Positions 19,695 through 30,074 of a DNA stretch of 64,000 nt are shown piece by piece. The stretch's first letter is position 1, and every line of letters begins with the position of its first letter. The stretch is taken from NCBI GenBank assembly GCA_013407085.1, contig JACCGJ010024137.1:1-64000 (forward strand), written 5' to 3'. Source of the DNA: Atriophallophorus winterbourni. Its lineage: Eukaryota > Platyhelminthes > Trematoda > Plagiorchiida > Microphallidae. Made by a program: the position numbers and the translations under genes. The notes under the pieces are model-generated. The model had not been told where the DNA came from, did not search any database, and was given only the letters and a program-made list of their open reading frames with translations.

Positions 19695-21691
19695 AAAGAT
19701 ATCAGTTCAGTTCAGTTTGCACAGGACGATATGTGGCAGAGTCGCCAATCGAGCGTCCAGAATACTTCCGGTGGTAAGCCAAAAGAGCGTCCACCACTTC
19801 GAATAGTAGGTTCAATATTCTTCTGGTATGACTTTGGCTGGAATGCAACAGAAAAACTCCCTCACCCAATAGGTGAGGAGAGACATTAGCGCGTTCCAAC
19901 GACAAATTGAAGAACAACTATAAAATTAGGGATAAAAATTGGGAAACACAGAGGGCCAGATCGAGTCTAGTTTATCTTTGAAGCACGTTACTGAAGTAGA
20001 ACAAACTACCTCTTCGGGCAGACAGTTCCAATGATTCACTACCCTTTCGCTAAAGAACTGTTTACGTGCATTAAACCTGACATGTTGCTTTGCTAGTTTC
20101 AGTGAATGGCCTCGAGTACCTACTACTGACGCGAGAGCATACATATCAGCCGGATCAATAGAAATAAAGCCCTCAACGATTTTAAAGGTCTCGATCAGAT
20201 CCCCACGTAGTCGCCTTCTTTTTAGCGAAAAGAGATCTAGACTCAAAAGTCGTTGTTCATACGACTTCCCAGATTGCCATTTAATCATACAAGTAGCTGG
20301 GCGCTGAACACCTTCAAGCGTGGCAATGTCCTTTTCCAAGTAAGGAAACCAAGCTTGAACGCAATACTCGATAAAGGTCTCACTATCGCTTTATACAATG
20401 GGATGAAAACCTCTAGGGACCTGTGGGATAAAACTAATCGAAGGCGAAAGAGCTGGTTCCTAGCGCGTTGTGCAGCAACTGCACATTGATCAGCCCATTT
20501 AAAATCCGCTGAAACCTCAATACCTAGATCCCGGACTTTCGATACCTCAGTTATCTTCAGTATGTTATCAGGTCCAGCAACCTGCAGCTTCGTTGCAGCT
20601 TTGGACAGAAGATAGCTTTTGGAGAAGTTGACTGGTAGATCCAACGTGGAAGACCACACGATTACCTTTTCTATATCCTCAAAAAGATTCTGTTCGTTCA
20701 GCGATCCGATAAACTTGACATCGTCTGCAAAAATATAGCAGGGACACTTAAGCGAGGCTGCTAAATCATCGATGAAGATAAGAAAGAGTAGTGGGCCTAG
20801 TACTGAACCCTACGGGACTCCACTAACAACTGCTTTCGCAAACTACATATTGCCTATGCGAACGCGAAAATACCGATTGCTCAAGAAGTTTGCGATCCAG
20901 TTCTTCAGAGGGCCATCGATACCTATTAGTCCAATCTTCATTGCAAGCAACCTGTGGTTTACCGAGTCAAAGGCTTTACAGAATTCCAAGTAGAGAACTT
21001 CGACCTGGTGGCCTTCATCTAGCCTCCTAGTGACCTCATTAGGAGAACATAATAGGTTCGTTAGGCAGGACTTCCCTTTTAGAAAACCATGCTGAGCAGA
21101 GTTCAGCAACGAACCAGAGACAAGGTGGCGTCAGATCCTATCCCTAATAAGTCTCTCTAGGGTTTTGCAAAAAATACAAGTGAGGCTTACAGTTCTGTAG
21201 TTGCAAACTGAAGATCGACTGCCACCTTTATGTATAGGAATCACATCAGCCTGCTTCCAAGCAGTCGGAATGTACCCATACCTCAGGATGCGTTGAAGAG
21301 GCGACCCACCAGTTGTGCTAATACAGGCACCAGGTTCTTAATAACTTGAGGGTGAAACCATCCGGCCTGCAGATTTATGTGGATTAGTTGCTTCAAGCGC
21401 AAGCCTAACCTCATTATCAGTGAAAATTATTTCATCGAGGGTAGGAACGCTATCTGACCATATGTCAACTGGCATATTCGGAAGATCAGTTTGGCGATCA
21501 GGCCTCTAAACAGCTCGAAAATGTTCGAGAAATGCCGGAGCCTTTTCAGAATCTGAATCTATTCGATATCCATTGTCCAGTTGGAGTTTGCCTATGCAAT
21601 CGCGAGTTTTGCCTTCAGATTGTGCATACCTGAAGAAACGCTTTAGGCACTGTCTTATATTACATGCCAGTCGTGCCTCAATGTCATGTTT
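19695..21691 (-). mobile_element. CR1-G 3' portion (RT, 3' UTR, tail)
   Basis: Minus-strand CR1 of the CR1-A family. From right to left: linker (HDIEARLACNIRQ ... QSEGKTRD), RT, C-terminal domain, 3' UTR with the CTCACC/GGTGAG hairpin near 19858-19882, and the end GCACAGGAC with CTGAA repeats at about 19703-19725. Its upstream part continues beyond J2 at 27129-27262. Confidence 0.8.
19926..21500 (-). pseudogene. CR1-G reverse transcriptase
   Basis: The RT palm includes AQHGFLKGKSCLTNLL, YLEFCKAFDSVNHRLL and, after a break, the box IFADDVKF (about 20715-20740). The C-terminal part YKAIVRP...FEYCVQAW-type segment (20659-20285) and the terminal block LEGVQRPAT ... SLKLAKQHVRFNARKQFF ... VVNHWNCLPEEV (20339-19926) follow. 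At least four shifts or stops separate these pieces. A TAG replaces the codon after SVLGPLLFLIFID-type sequence region near 20812. Inactive. Confidence 0.75.
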
Positions 21692-22229
21692 TAAATGAAT
21701 GAATAAATAAATAAATATTTTATTCTTGGAATTCCAAGCCATGCTAAGCACGATCGATAATAATCAAAGTTGTTTGTATACGTAAAGCATAAAAAATGGA
21801 CAATAATTATTAACATTTTCAAGGTCATACGTGCTGATATGTTTTCGTTCGGTAAAATGGTCCAGGTAAATGATAATCAATCAGTTTTACAGGAATTCAA
21901 TATATAAGCAGTTATTGTAGGAAAAGAAAATCGGGTGAGGGGAAAAATGACGCTAAGAATATTGAAGAACGATGGACCGGAACATCGAACATGTGAGGAA
22001 TCACGAAGAGTCAGAATCTTCAAAAATGTTCAGTTGGAACACATTATTATTGTCGAATATATGTTCTGAATGTGTCTTTTTGTGGGTATTCGTAGGAGAT
22101 TCGGCGTCTCAGTGTTGACTCGTTTGTGAACCGGAATTCTTCATAAGGTTGTAATGAGGTAATCTGGAAAATAAATACTAAGGGACGGAGTGACTGTTCA
22201 CTATGAAAGTTGAAAAACTGATATCACTG

Positions 22230-22930
22230 TTAATATCCAGCAATGCCATGATTGTATTTGAACCCAAGATCACGTGTGCAATCGATAATTTGAATAGGAT
22301 TACCATCAAGAAGGATCGAGTTATCAGGAATTGTACATCTCAAAGGCATGAACTCAGATTTTTCTACAGAAAATGAGAGACCATTAATTTTACCCCATTT
22401 GGATAATGCATCCAAATCTTTGTTTAGTCTGGCAATGTAAGTTTGTGTTTCAGAAGATGGGAAGGAAATTACTACTTTCATGTCGTCTGCAAACAAGAAT
22501 AGTTTACTATGAGAGACGGCTGTATGTACATCATTTATGTATAGGAGAGAAAGTAATGGACCTAAAACACTGCCTTGTATCACGTTACTTGGAATCAGCA
22601 AGGTGCGCGATCTGTGACCATAAACCTCAACACAGTATGTGCGATCTGTAAGAAAAGAAGTGAGCCAAGAATGAAGATTGCCACCTATACCAAATGAACT
22701 TAGCTAAGATAGTAATAGGTTATGCGGTAATGTGTCGAAAGCTTTGGTTGTATCAAGGAAGACAACTATAACTGAAAAGCCAATTTCAATTGAACTTGTG
22801 ATGCAGTCTAAGTATTCTAGCTGTCAAGTAATGCAGGATCTTTTGTTAAGGAATCCGTGCTGTGCTTTAGAAAAGAAACTAGGTGTCAGGTATTCAAGCA
22901 TAGCTTTCTTTACAATTTTTTAAAATAATC
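22230..22930 (-). pseudogene. J2 reverse transcriptase with in-frame deletion
   Basis: The palm is present (SNVIQGSVLGPLLSLLYIND, LFLFADDMKVV) but after TRDLGFKY the protein jumps directly to NHGIAGY and stop. Compared with J1 this removes J1 positions 6398-7012 (615 bp, 205 codons), that is the thumb and connection. The junction lies in a short shared AT/TAT run, pointing to microhomology-mediated deletion. Upstream (22602-22930) the RT start is broken as in J1. Confidence 0.8.
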
Positions 22931-22973
22931 TTGATAAGAAGACTGTATGATTTATTGGTAGTTAGTTAGTAAC

Positions 22974-24545
22974 TCAGTGTTTTGAGCCAGATTTGTATCT
23001 AGGTATATTAATCGAGTGTTTCCATTCTACCGGAAAGGTACCAGATTCAATAGATGCGTTAAATAGGTTAAGCAGGAGAAGTTGAAAGTCTTTACCACCC
23101 ATTTTGCATATGGCTGGAGGTATGCCTGCTGTGTCAGGTTTAAGACTGACAGTTGATTGCTGACATAATTCATTTATATCACTCAGGTTTATACTCGAAG
23201 TATTTAGTGTATTCGGTGAAGAGGATGAGGTTGTGTAAACGTAGTCTGAATTGTTGTAGGTAGAGTTGAAGTACAGAAGGAATTCTTCGCAGATAGCATC
23301 AGGTGATCTAACAATTGTTTCAACGGCGGATGAATTACAATATTTGATAATGAAATCTGTGTTGCTGGGTGAGTTGAATGATCTTAACTTGAAAAGCTTA
23401 TTTAGTGATTTCGGCTTATCCTGACTTAAAAGTGCTTTGTTTTCGTCGGCTCTAAGCGTGCTAACTAAAGCATATCTGTGACTTCTTGATAGTTCATAAG
23501 AACGAAGAAGGGCGAATATGTCATGTGTTTTTACAGCAACGGAATGTAGTTTCATCATTTTCTTTTCTATTTTCTGGGCTTTCGGTAATTTTGAGTGCCT
23601 AATGAGCTTATATGATGCCTTCATAAGTAACCCTTTCAATTGTGAATGAAATGTTGAAGAGACTGTTGTGAAATCACTAGAGAGAAAGAATCGGCTCCAG
23701 TCTTCTGTTTTATTGAATTCTGACAGTAGATTCCAGTTAATGTAGTTGTAGGTATGCTTATTATTAGATGGCTGCAAAGAATTGACAGAAGCTGTGGCGC
23801 ATAATATTTGGAATGATAATATTCTATGGTCACTGTTAAGGAAAGATGAAATTACCTTCAGGTTAGCTGGAATAAGGTTTAGAGTGAAGACTAGGTCTAA
23901 GATATTGTCATTTCTTGTAGGTTGGTCAATAAATTGTTTATATTCTAGTAAGTCAATCGTTCTAGTGAAAGGTGTATAGCAGCTGTGATGTGCAGAATCG
24001 TGCCAGTTCAATTTTGGCATGTTGAAGTCACCAGCAATAAGCTTATATTTCGTGTGGTGTAGAGATGCTTCTATAAACGCATTAATTAAGGAATCCATTT
24101 TAGAGATGGTTGAAGACGGTGGATAATAAATACAACCTATTAAGAGATCCAAGGATGGTAATACAATCCATGTTGAGTCTTCTAGTTCTGTCAGTCTAGG
24201 TGCAGTAAAGGTATCAGCTTTAAATTTGGAAGAAACATAGATAAGAGTACCACCTCCCCGTTTAAAAGTTCTGTTATTTCTGAATATCTGGTAATTAGGT
24301 ACTATAAGTGTTGAGTCAGGCTGGTCATCTCGGGTCCACGTTTCAGTTATGAGAATAATGTCTACTAAGTTCGTAATGAGAAAAGATTTCAGCATTTGGA
24401 TTTTAGGGGTAATTGATCGGGCATTTATAAGTAGAATACTAACATGAGAAGGAGCGGGATTAAAAGGAGTGAAAGTGAAATGAGACAAAAATTTAGAGCA
24501 ATTAATATTTAATTTATTATTTTTGGAAAAAATTGGCATGATCAT
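22974..24545 (-). pseudogene. J2 EEP endonuclease and linker (523 codons open)
   Basis: The frame is almost identical to J1 7707-9302: LLINARSITPK, LITETWTRDD, IAGDFNMPKLNWHD, LNSDHRIL, then the basic linker ending at WKHSINIPRYKSGS. Only scattered substitutions separate the two copies. The frame starts at an ATG next to the end of ORF1. It is open, but with a gutted RT the protein could at most act as a nuclease. Confidence 0.8.
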
Positions 24546-24697
24546 AAAAAGGCGTGTATTGTACGTATTGAGATGTGTATCGGTTGTAAAATGGAGGATT
24601 TTGAGTCATATAATTAGAGGAGTGAAATGGTTGAGCATAATAACCAGGGAAGGGTTTATGAAGCAAGGTGTGATCAATGGGAGACTGATTATACTGT

Positions 24698-25385
24698 TTA
24701 GGGGGGTATGGTGGTTGAATACGGTAACTGGTATAATGTGCGTGCCAGCGTCATTTGTTGGTTTGGGGGCTTCTTGAATGCCGTGTTTTTAAATGAGCCA
24801 GGATTTGGGAGTAGAGGTTGTGTCTGTCTAAAAGTAGGTAAGGGAAGTGAACGCTCAGTGGGTGGTGGTGTTCTGTGAACTATGTCATGTGCAGGTGATA
24901 AATCTTGGCTTCCTAAAGTTGTAGTAACTACATGTGAATCACACTGCATACACTCATATGAATCAGAAGAAGACTGATTTGTGGAAATAATTGTAATTTT
25001 GCGCTTTTTATGACCGAAACGCCTCTGCATAGGGGTGAGGTCTGGCTTCATAGTAACGTTAGAAAATTTGGAAATGGATTTCAAAATATTTCTATTCTCT
25101 AATATATATGAAACGAAACATTTATCGGTGAATTTTATAAGTATTGGAGTTCATTGTTTCAGGCTGTTTTTCCGTAAACGGGCAAAATCAGCACAATCTA
25201 CCGAAATACCGTATGAAGTGAGAAAACACCTTTTCAAGTCATTTAAAGGGTAATTATCAGCTACATTAAATAAAATGATATTCTTAGAACGAGTTTCTCT
25301 TCGAATAATTTCAGTACAAAGAGTTTAAACAAATTTATTGGTTTGTATAAGGATATCTTGATCAATGATGGAATTGGGCTTCATA
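24698..25385 (-). pseudogene. J2 ORF1, RRM-like domain and C-terminal tail
   Basis: Minus-strand sequence from 25385 to 24698 encodes a domain matching J3 ORF1 (43270-43560): an ILFNVAD-like strand, a DLKR.F helix, ILIKFTDKC, then MKPDLTPMQRRFGHKKRK, followed by a Ser/Pro-rich tail (PLPTFRQTQPLLPNPG). The last block is the strongly conserved end of ORF1 RRM-like domains in this type of element. A stop breaks it in the middle. The upstream part is cut off by CR1-D. Confidence 0.65.
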
Positions 25386-26812
25386 ATACAATACAATACA
25401 ATACAATACAATTTTATTTAGAGCAGAAGGAGTACAAAAGTTCCATTTAAGCTCTTTCTTGAACCGGCATAACTACCAACGCCTCGGGTATCCTGAGAGG
25501 TGGATTCGTATCTCGAAGCAGTCGTCTTTGGCGAACCAGAGAAATTGATCGGCGCTGTTCTTGAACAGAGATAGACTTAGTGCTTCAACAACCTTGGCCG
25601 GAAGTGAGTTCCAAGTGCCGACAACACGTTGTGAAAATCTGTACCAGTGCGACAGACGATTCGTCCGGTGGACGAGCAACCGAAATTTGTGGCCCTTTGT
25701 GCGATGGTCAGAGATAACTACAAAAAGCGATCTGAGGCCAGGAAGCTCGTTCCGGCAAACAATCCGATAGAGGAGTATCATGTCATCACGAACCCTGCGG
25801 TAGGCTTGTGAGAAAATATTCAATTTCAGACATCGCTCTGCGTATGGTAGCTACAGATACTGGTGCAGAATCTCGTCGCAAGTCGTTGAACTTTTTCCAG
25901 ACGTCGCTCTTCGGCTGCGGTGCAGGGAAACGCCGCTACAACACCGTATTCTAGGAGTGGTCGAACGTAAGTGCTGAAAAGTATTTTTTTCATAGGAATA
26001 GACCAATCAGCAAACGTTTTTCTTAGGGCACACAAGCATCGCAAGGTCTTTGATCGTGCTTGAGCAGTGTTTGCTGCGGTCTTCAAGCTGGAAGTCACAA
26101 TCGTGCCTAGATCTCTGGTCTCCGTACAGCTCTCAATCTTCATGTCATCGATGTAATTCTCAAAGGGGTCCAGAACGCCTACCGTCAAGTGTTTCGTTTT
26201 GGTAGCATTTAGCGGAAGATCGTTGACTAATGCCCATTTGCTGATGGCGTCTATATCCTTTTGCAGTATTTCACGGTCAGTTGATGAAGCAACTGCGCGC
26301 CATATTTTCGGATCGTCTGCAAACATCAAGCAAGTTGATTGCAGACTGCGTGTTATGTCATTCACATAAAGAATGAATGAAAGAGGGCCTAAAACCGACC
26401 CTTGTGGTACACCACTGCTGATAGGCCTCCAACAAGAAAGTGACTCGTTGATTTGCATAGCAAATTGCCGATCTGCGATAAAACTATGGAGCCATTTCAA
26501 AAGCGAGCCTCCAAGCACATATGCTCTCAATCGATGCAGCAGCTTCCGGAGATTGACCCTATCAAAAGCTTTCGAAAAGTCGAAGAATATCACATCGACA
26601 GATATTTCATTGTCTTTTGCATCAGCCCATCCTCTCTTGTGATTAAGAGGTTGGTTTATCAAGAACTACCTTTGATAAATCCATGCTGTGTAGGAGAAAG
26701 TACGTCGCGATGGTGAATATAATTTTCAACGCAGCGTTTCACCAGCTTCTCCATGATCTTCAACAAAACAGAAGTAAGGCATATTGGTCTGTAGTTACTA
26801 GGCTTGTTTAGG
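25386..26812 (-). mobile_element. CR1-D: 5'-truncated CR1-group element in J2
   Basis: The copy ends (minus strand) in five or six TTGTA units at 25386-25412 and starts inside RT near 26810. Its tail and RT differ from CR1-A and J lineages and are nearest CR1-N. J2 ORF1 sequence lies on both sides (26798-26992 and 25385). The flanks share AAGCC, a possible short target duplication. Confidence 0.7.
25473..26700 (-). pseudogene. CR1-D reverse transcriptase
   Basis: The frame 26662-25826 is open for 278 codons: VIFFDFSKAFDRVNLRKLL, SSGVPQGSVLGPLSFILYVND, the catalytic LMFADDPKIW (about 26300-26330) and DLGTIVTSSLKTA, then YVRPLLEYGV and LEKVQRLATRF. A shift at about 25825 passes to the C-terminal frame 25823-25473 (YRRVRDDMILLYRIV, RTKGHKFRL, RVVGTWNSLPAKVV). 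Apart from that shift and the missing N-terminus this RT is well preserved. Confidence 0.8.
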
Positions 26813-26992
26813 AGAGTCAAATAAAATCTGAGAAGTAGTTATTTCGTTACGTAGACTCAATATTTCAGATTCTAATTTTTTTAATTTATTTAAGATTGAA
26901 GAGGTGTCATTATCTAACCTAACGGTACAATTTCTTGTTTGAGGAGTTTTACGAATTTTAATGCGGCGTGAGATTGATGTTTTAGGATGCAT
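26798..26992 (-). pseudogene. J2 ORF1 N-terminal part (coiled coil)
   Basis: ATG at 26992 starts a 64-codon frame with a basic beginning (ISRRIKIRKTPQTR) and a heptad-like helix (ILNKLKKLESEILSLRNEI), typical of the trimerising coiled coil before an ORF1 RRM. It runs into CR1-D at about 26812. Confidence 0.6.
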
Positions 26993-27128
26993 ATTATATA
27001 GAATATCGTTGAACGTGAATTTAAACTTTAAGATATTATCACAAGTTATCGGTTCCGGTATGTAGAGTATAGAGGAAAAAGTAATCTGGAAATGTAATTA
27101 GGATCACGCACTGTATTCAAGCGCGCGC

Positions 27129-27262
27129 CTGTTTAATCTTTATGTTACATTGGCTTCCCACAGCCTTATTTCGAAGTAGTTTATACATTGTCCAGGCCCA
27201 TTGTGTCTGAGAAGCTCTGTAAGTTTTCCAGGCACGTAGTGAACTCAAATTCTCAAGCAAGT
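27129..27262 (-). pseudogene. CR1-G linker fragment upstream of J2
   Basis: The minus strand reads AWKTYRASQTQWAWTMYK and RNKAVGSQ, directly comparable to TWKTYKASQKQRSWTRYK and RNKAVGIQ of CR1-A (14360-14440). It is the piece of CR1-G that preceded the J2 insertion. Confidence 0.8.
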
Positions 27263-27475
27263 TATACATATCCTGTACTCCTGTACTTTGTACAGCTTTT
27301 GCATTATCCGCAATCTGTTTAGAGCATACAAGACAAGAGTCTCCCGAGCGAAAAGCAGGGCACTCAGTCCCTCGTATTTTCGTTGCAGTAGGTGTTGTAT
27401 TATCTACTTTTGCACAATTTCTAGTATTAACTATGTTGAAATCCGGTGATAATCATAGCGAAGTTGTACAACACT
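27263..27475 (-). other. Unassigned open stretch with cysteine motif
   Basis: A minus-strand frame stays open for about 70 codons with TECPAFRSGDSCLVCSKQI and a following NAKAVQSTGVQDMYNLL, joined in frame to the CR1-G linker fragment. It has no ATG in view and matches no other element in the window. It could be a transposon ORF1 zinc motif. Confidence 0.35.
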
Positions 27476-28384
27476 GTTCAGTTTAGTTCAGTTCAGTTTG
27501 CACAGGACTGTATGTGGCTAACGAGACAATCGAGCGTACAGATTTCTTTCGGTGGTATGCCACAGAAGAGCGTCCACCACTTCAAATAATATCTTCACAA
27601 ATATCTTCTGGTATGAGAGTAATCTGGAATGCAACAGAAAAACTCCCCTCACCAATAGGTGAGGAGAAACATTAGTGCGTTCCAAAGACAACATGAGGAT
27701 CATACCAACTATTCCCTTACGGATAAAAATCAGGAAATAATGAAGGCCACACAGAGTCAAGTCTATTCTTGCAACCCCCTACCGAAGTAGCACAAACAAC
27801 TTCTCTAGGGAAGTCGATTCCAGTAATTTACTACCCTCTCACTAAAGAAGAACTTAAGAACATTTGACCTGACATGTCGCTTGGCCAGTTTTAATGGGTG
27901 GCCTAGAGTACCCATACTTGGCGCCAGAGCGTACAATTCACTGGGATGAATAGTACTGAAACCTGACATGATTTTGAAGGTTTCAATCTGGTCCCCACGT
28001 AGCCTCCCCTTTTTAGTCAGAAGAGCTCTAGACTCAGCAATCGTTCCTGATACGACCTACCCGATTGCCCAACAATCATACGAGTAGCTTAACGTTGAAC
28101 ACCTTCCAGCTTGTCAAATGTTTTCCCAAATAAGGTGACCATGCTTGAACGCAATACTCGAAATGTGGTCTGACGACCGATTTGTATAATGGTATGAAAA
28201 CCTCTGGGGACCTGCAGGATAAAACTGATCGAAGGCAAAAAAGCTCTCTCCCTGTAGCGCGTTGTGCAGCAGCTGCGCATTGATCAGCCCTTATAAAGTC
28301 CCCTGAAACTTCTATACATAAGTCACGAACTTTCGGCACCCCATTCATCTCAAGTATACCATCTGGACAGGATTTCTTCAACTA
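27476..28384 (-). mobile_element. CR1-E: 5'-truncated CR1-A-family copy (RT C-terminus, 3' UTR, tail)
   Basis: From about 28384 the minus strand encodes GVPKVRDLCIEVSGDF, then YKSVVRPHFEYCVQAWSPYLGK, and after a shift the terminal block. The 3' UTR has the hairpin CCCCTCACC-AATA-GGTGAGGAG at 27643-27666 and ends GCACAGGACTGTATGTGGC plus CTGAA units at 27478-27500 (plus-strand reading of the complement). It is a close relative of CR1-A 15560-16231. Confidence 0.8.
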
Positions 28385-28470
28385 CGGTTCTCCCGGAATA
28401 TGTTGCTGATATAAAGAGGTGCGGATTACAAGGGCTTGACCCCCCTGTCGTCTATCAAGAAGAAGAAAAA
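28385..28470 (+). mobile_element. Short 3'-end fragment of a CR1-N-type element
   Basis: The sequence CCTGTCGTCTATCAAGAAGAAGAA near 28437-28462 resembles the CR1-N terminus CCTGCCGTCTATTCAGAAGAAGAAG at 62456-62480. Only the last tens of bases of the element are present. Confidence 0.5.
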
Positions 28471-28509
28471 ATACAATATCAAAAAATTCGTAAGACGCAA
28501 AATTCCACA

Positions 28510-29018
28510 TTGACCTTGAATTCAGTTCAAGTTCAGTTCAGTTCAGTTCAGTTCAGATTGCACAGGACAGTATGTGGCTAACAAGCCAATCGAGCGTCCA
28601 GAATTTCTTTCGGTGGAAAGCTGCAGAGAAGAACCCACCACTGCCAAAATGTTTTTTCTTTTTGTCTATTTAAAATCTTCGCCGACCGATAAGCCAAGAG
28701 ATTATCTGGGTTGAAAATGAGGAGGCACCGCGTTATATCCGATGCTGGAAAAAGAAAAAGCAGTTTCTCTTCACCAGCATGGTAAGAGGTCAGCTGAAGT
28801 AGCATCGTGTTTATTAAATAAAAAACACAGAGAACTCAAACCCTCACTTTATTTACGGGATAAAGCTGAAAGACGAAATACCAAAGCTTGTATACCAATT
28901 AAGGAGAGTATTCGGGAAAAAACTTACCCTAGTTGCGGTCCAAACCCTGCTTAAAACTAGATACGGTACTGCAGGATATAAGTTCTTCTGGAAGAATGTT
29001 CCAAAAGTTTACTTGTTC
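28510..29018 (-). mobile_element. CR1-H: 3' end of a CR1 copy
   Basis: The minus strand ends in at least six CTGAA units (28517-28555) after the common end motif GCACAGGACAGTATGTGGC. A hairpin TCTTCACC-AGCAT-GGTAAGAGG lies at 28766-28790. Upstream the last codons of RT are only faintly recognisable (28860-29010). It abuts the tail of CR1-I. Confidence 0.7.
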
Positions 29019-29067
29019 AAGTTCAAGTTGCACAGGGCTAAAGGTGGCTGGAAGTCAATCACGCGCC

Positions 29068-29245
29068 TGTAACACCGCTTGTTTTTCCTCATTAAAATAT
29101 TGACCTTGACAATTATAACTTTCGTTCGTGTGTGCATCGTGACCGCTCTCTACACGTTTTGGCTACCGCAATATATTTTTTTACAGTCAACCTGCGTTTT
29201 CTCCTACTCTAGTGGGACGTTATTGTAGTAATCCGGTCTACTACA
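29068..29245 (+). repeat. CsRn1-like 5' LTR (178 bp)
   Basis: Begins TGTAACACCGC and ends GGTCTACTACA. Shared with 31810-31965 except for about a dozen substitutions and a 22-bp difference near 29185. A TATATTTT run near 29170 could serve as promoter TATA. Confidence 0.85.
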
Positions 29246-29248
29246 AAT

Positions 29249-29265
29249 TGGTGAGCCCGACATAC
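29249..29265 (+). other. Primer-binding site, tRNA-Trp-like
   Basis: TGGTGAGCCCGACATAC begins three bases after the LTR. It differs at one of the first 13 positions from TGGTGACCCCGAC, the usual complement of the tRNA-Trp 3' end. Confidence 0.65.
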
Positions 29266-29507
29266 ACGCATTCTTCGTGTATCTTTTCCGGTACGTCAAA
29301 ATTTTTCCGCTTCACATCGGGTTTTCAGGTAAATTTTTTTCCGCGTTTAATCGTGTATTTTATTTGCACCAATCGCTCCTGTTTATCATGAGTGATTCTA
29401 AACGCGTTATTTTGGCTTTGACTGTCATCACAATACCCAGCTTTATTCCACAGGACCCTGAGTATTGGTTTCATTTTTCAGATACTAAATTTAGTTCTTA
29501 AAATATA

Positions 29508-30023
29508 ATGGATGACTCCGCTATGTATTCACTTTTAACGCAGAAACTCCCCGCGGATGTGTTGTTACAGGTACGCGACGCAGTCCAGACTGCACACAAA
29601 TGTGACCGCTACCGTATCGTTAAACTAGCCGTGATTTCTCGCACGGTTCCGTCTGAACGAGCTAGACTACAGCAGCTGTTTGGCAACTTAGAAATTACCA
29701 ACAAAAAACCATCTACCATACTAATGGAGATTCGTCACCTGCTCGGGTCATCGCACATTAAACTATGGCTTCAGCGCTCACCTCAGTGCGTGCAACCCAT
29801 CTTGGTTGCTGCGAAAAGCACTCCGGCATCTGAACTTCCAGAAATGGCGGACAACATCGCTGAATGTATCCGTACCTACCCAGATGACCATGTTTCCACA
29901 GTAACTGCAGGACGATCACGCACACAGAGTAAGCCAACGGAAGTCAGCAATGCGGATCTGCTGGCTGAGGTTGCGGCTTTACGCAATGAGGTTCGAAACC
30001 TCGCACTCAAAAATAATTCATGA
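29508..30023 (+). CDS. CsRn1-like Gag (capsid part), 171 codons
   Basis: The frame starts at ATG 29508 and shows the CsRn1-clade Gag signature: SERARLQQLFGNLEITNKKPS, then MEIRHLLGSSHIKLWLQRSPQCVQPIL and a C-terminal helix ALRNEVRNLALK. The usual Gag of this clade has a short insert between LLG and LWLQRLP, which is deleted here (SSHIKLWLQR). A stop follows at 30021. The CHCC zinc finger lies just beyond in another frame (about 30075-30150: WIHRKYGDDARRCIEPCAHC). There the first Cys is replaced by Arg. Gag would form the element's particle; this version is damaged. Confidence 0.75.
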   Translation: MDDSAMYSLLTQKLPADVLLQVRDAVQTAHKCDRYRIVKLAVISRTVPSERARLQQLFGNLEITNKKPSTILMEIRHLLGSSHIKLWLQRSPQCVQPILVAAKSTPASELPEMADNIAECIRTYPDDHVSTVTAGRSRTQSKPTEVSNADLLAEVAALRNEVRNLALKNNS

Positions 30024-30074
30024 TCTTGCACCCCATCCCGCCGACACTCTAGTAGTCACACTCGGTCATCCGTT

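Larger units (their letters stand above)
21692..27128 (-). mobile_element. J2: CR1-group J-lineage element inserted in CR1-G, carrying CR1-D
   Basis: J2 starts at about 27128 (GGCGCGCGC) and ends in an (ATTT/ATTC)n tail at 21692. CR1-G coding sequence is found on both sides: AWKTYRASQTQW ... RNKAVGSQ upstream and HDIEARLACNIRQ downstream. J2 is very close to J1 but retains its ORF1 region. It lost 615 bp of RT and is split by CR1-D at 25386-26812. Both flanks contain AACAT followed by ATT, perhaps a decayed target duplication. Confidence 0.8.

Noticed and set aside
28517..28555. CTGAA-type repeats as a CRISPR array or telomere
   Set aside because: The units are 5-6 bp without spacers and always mark the 3' end of CR1 copies; the genome is eukaryotic.
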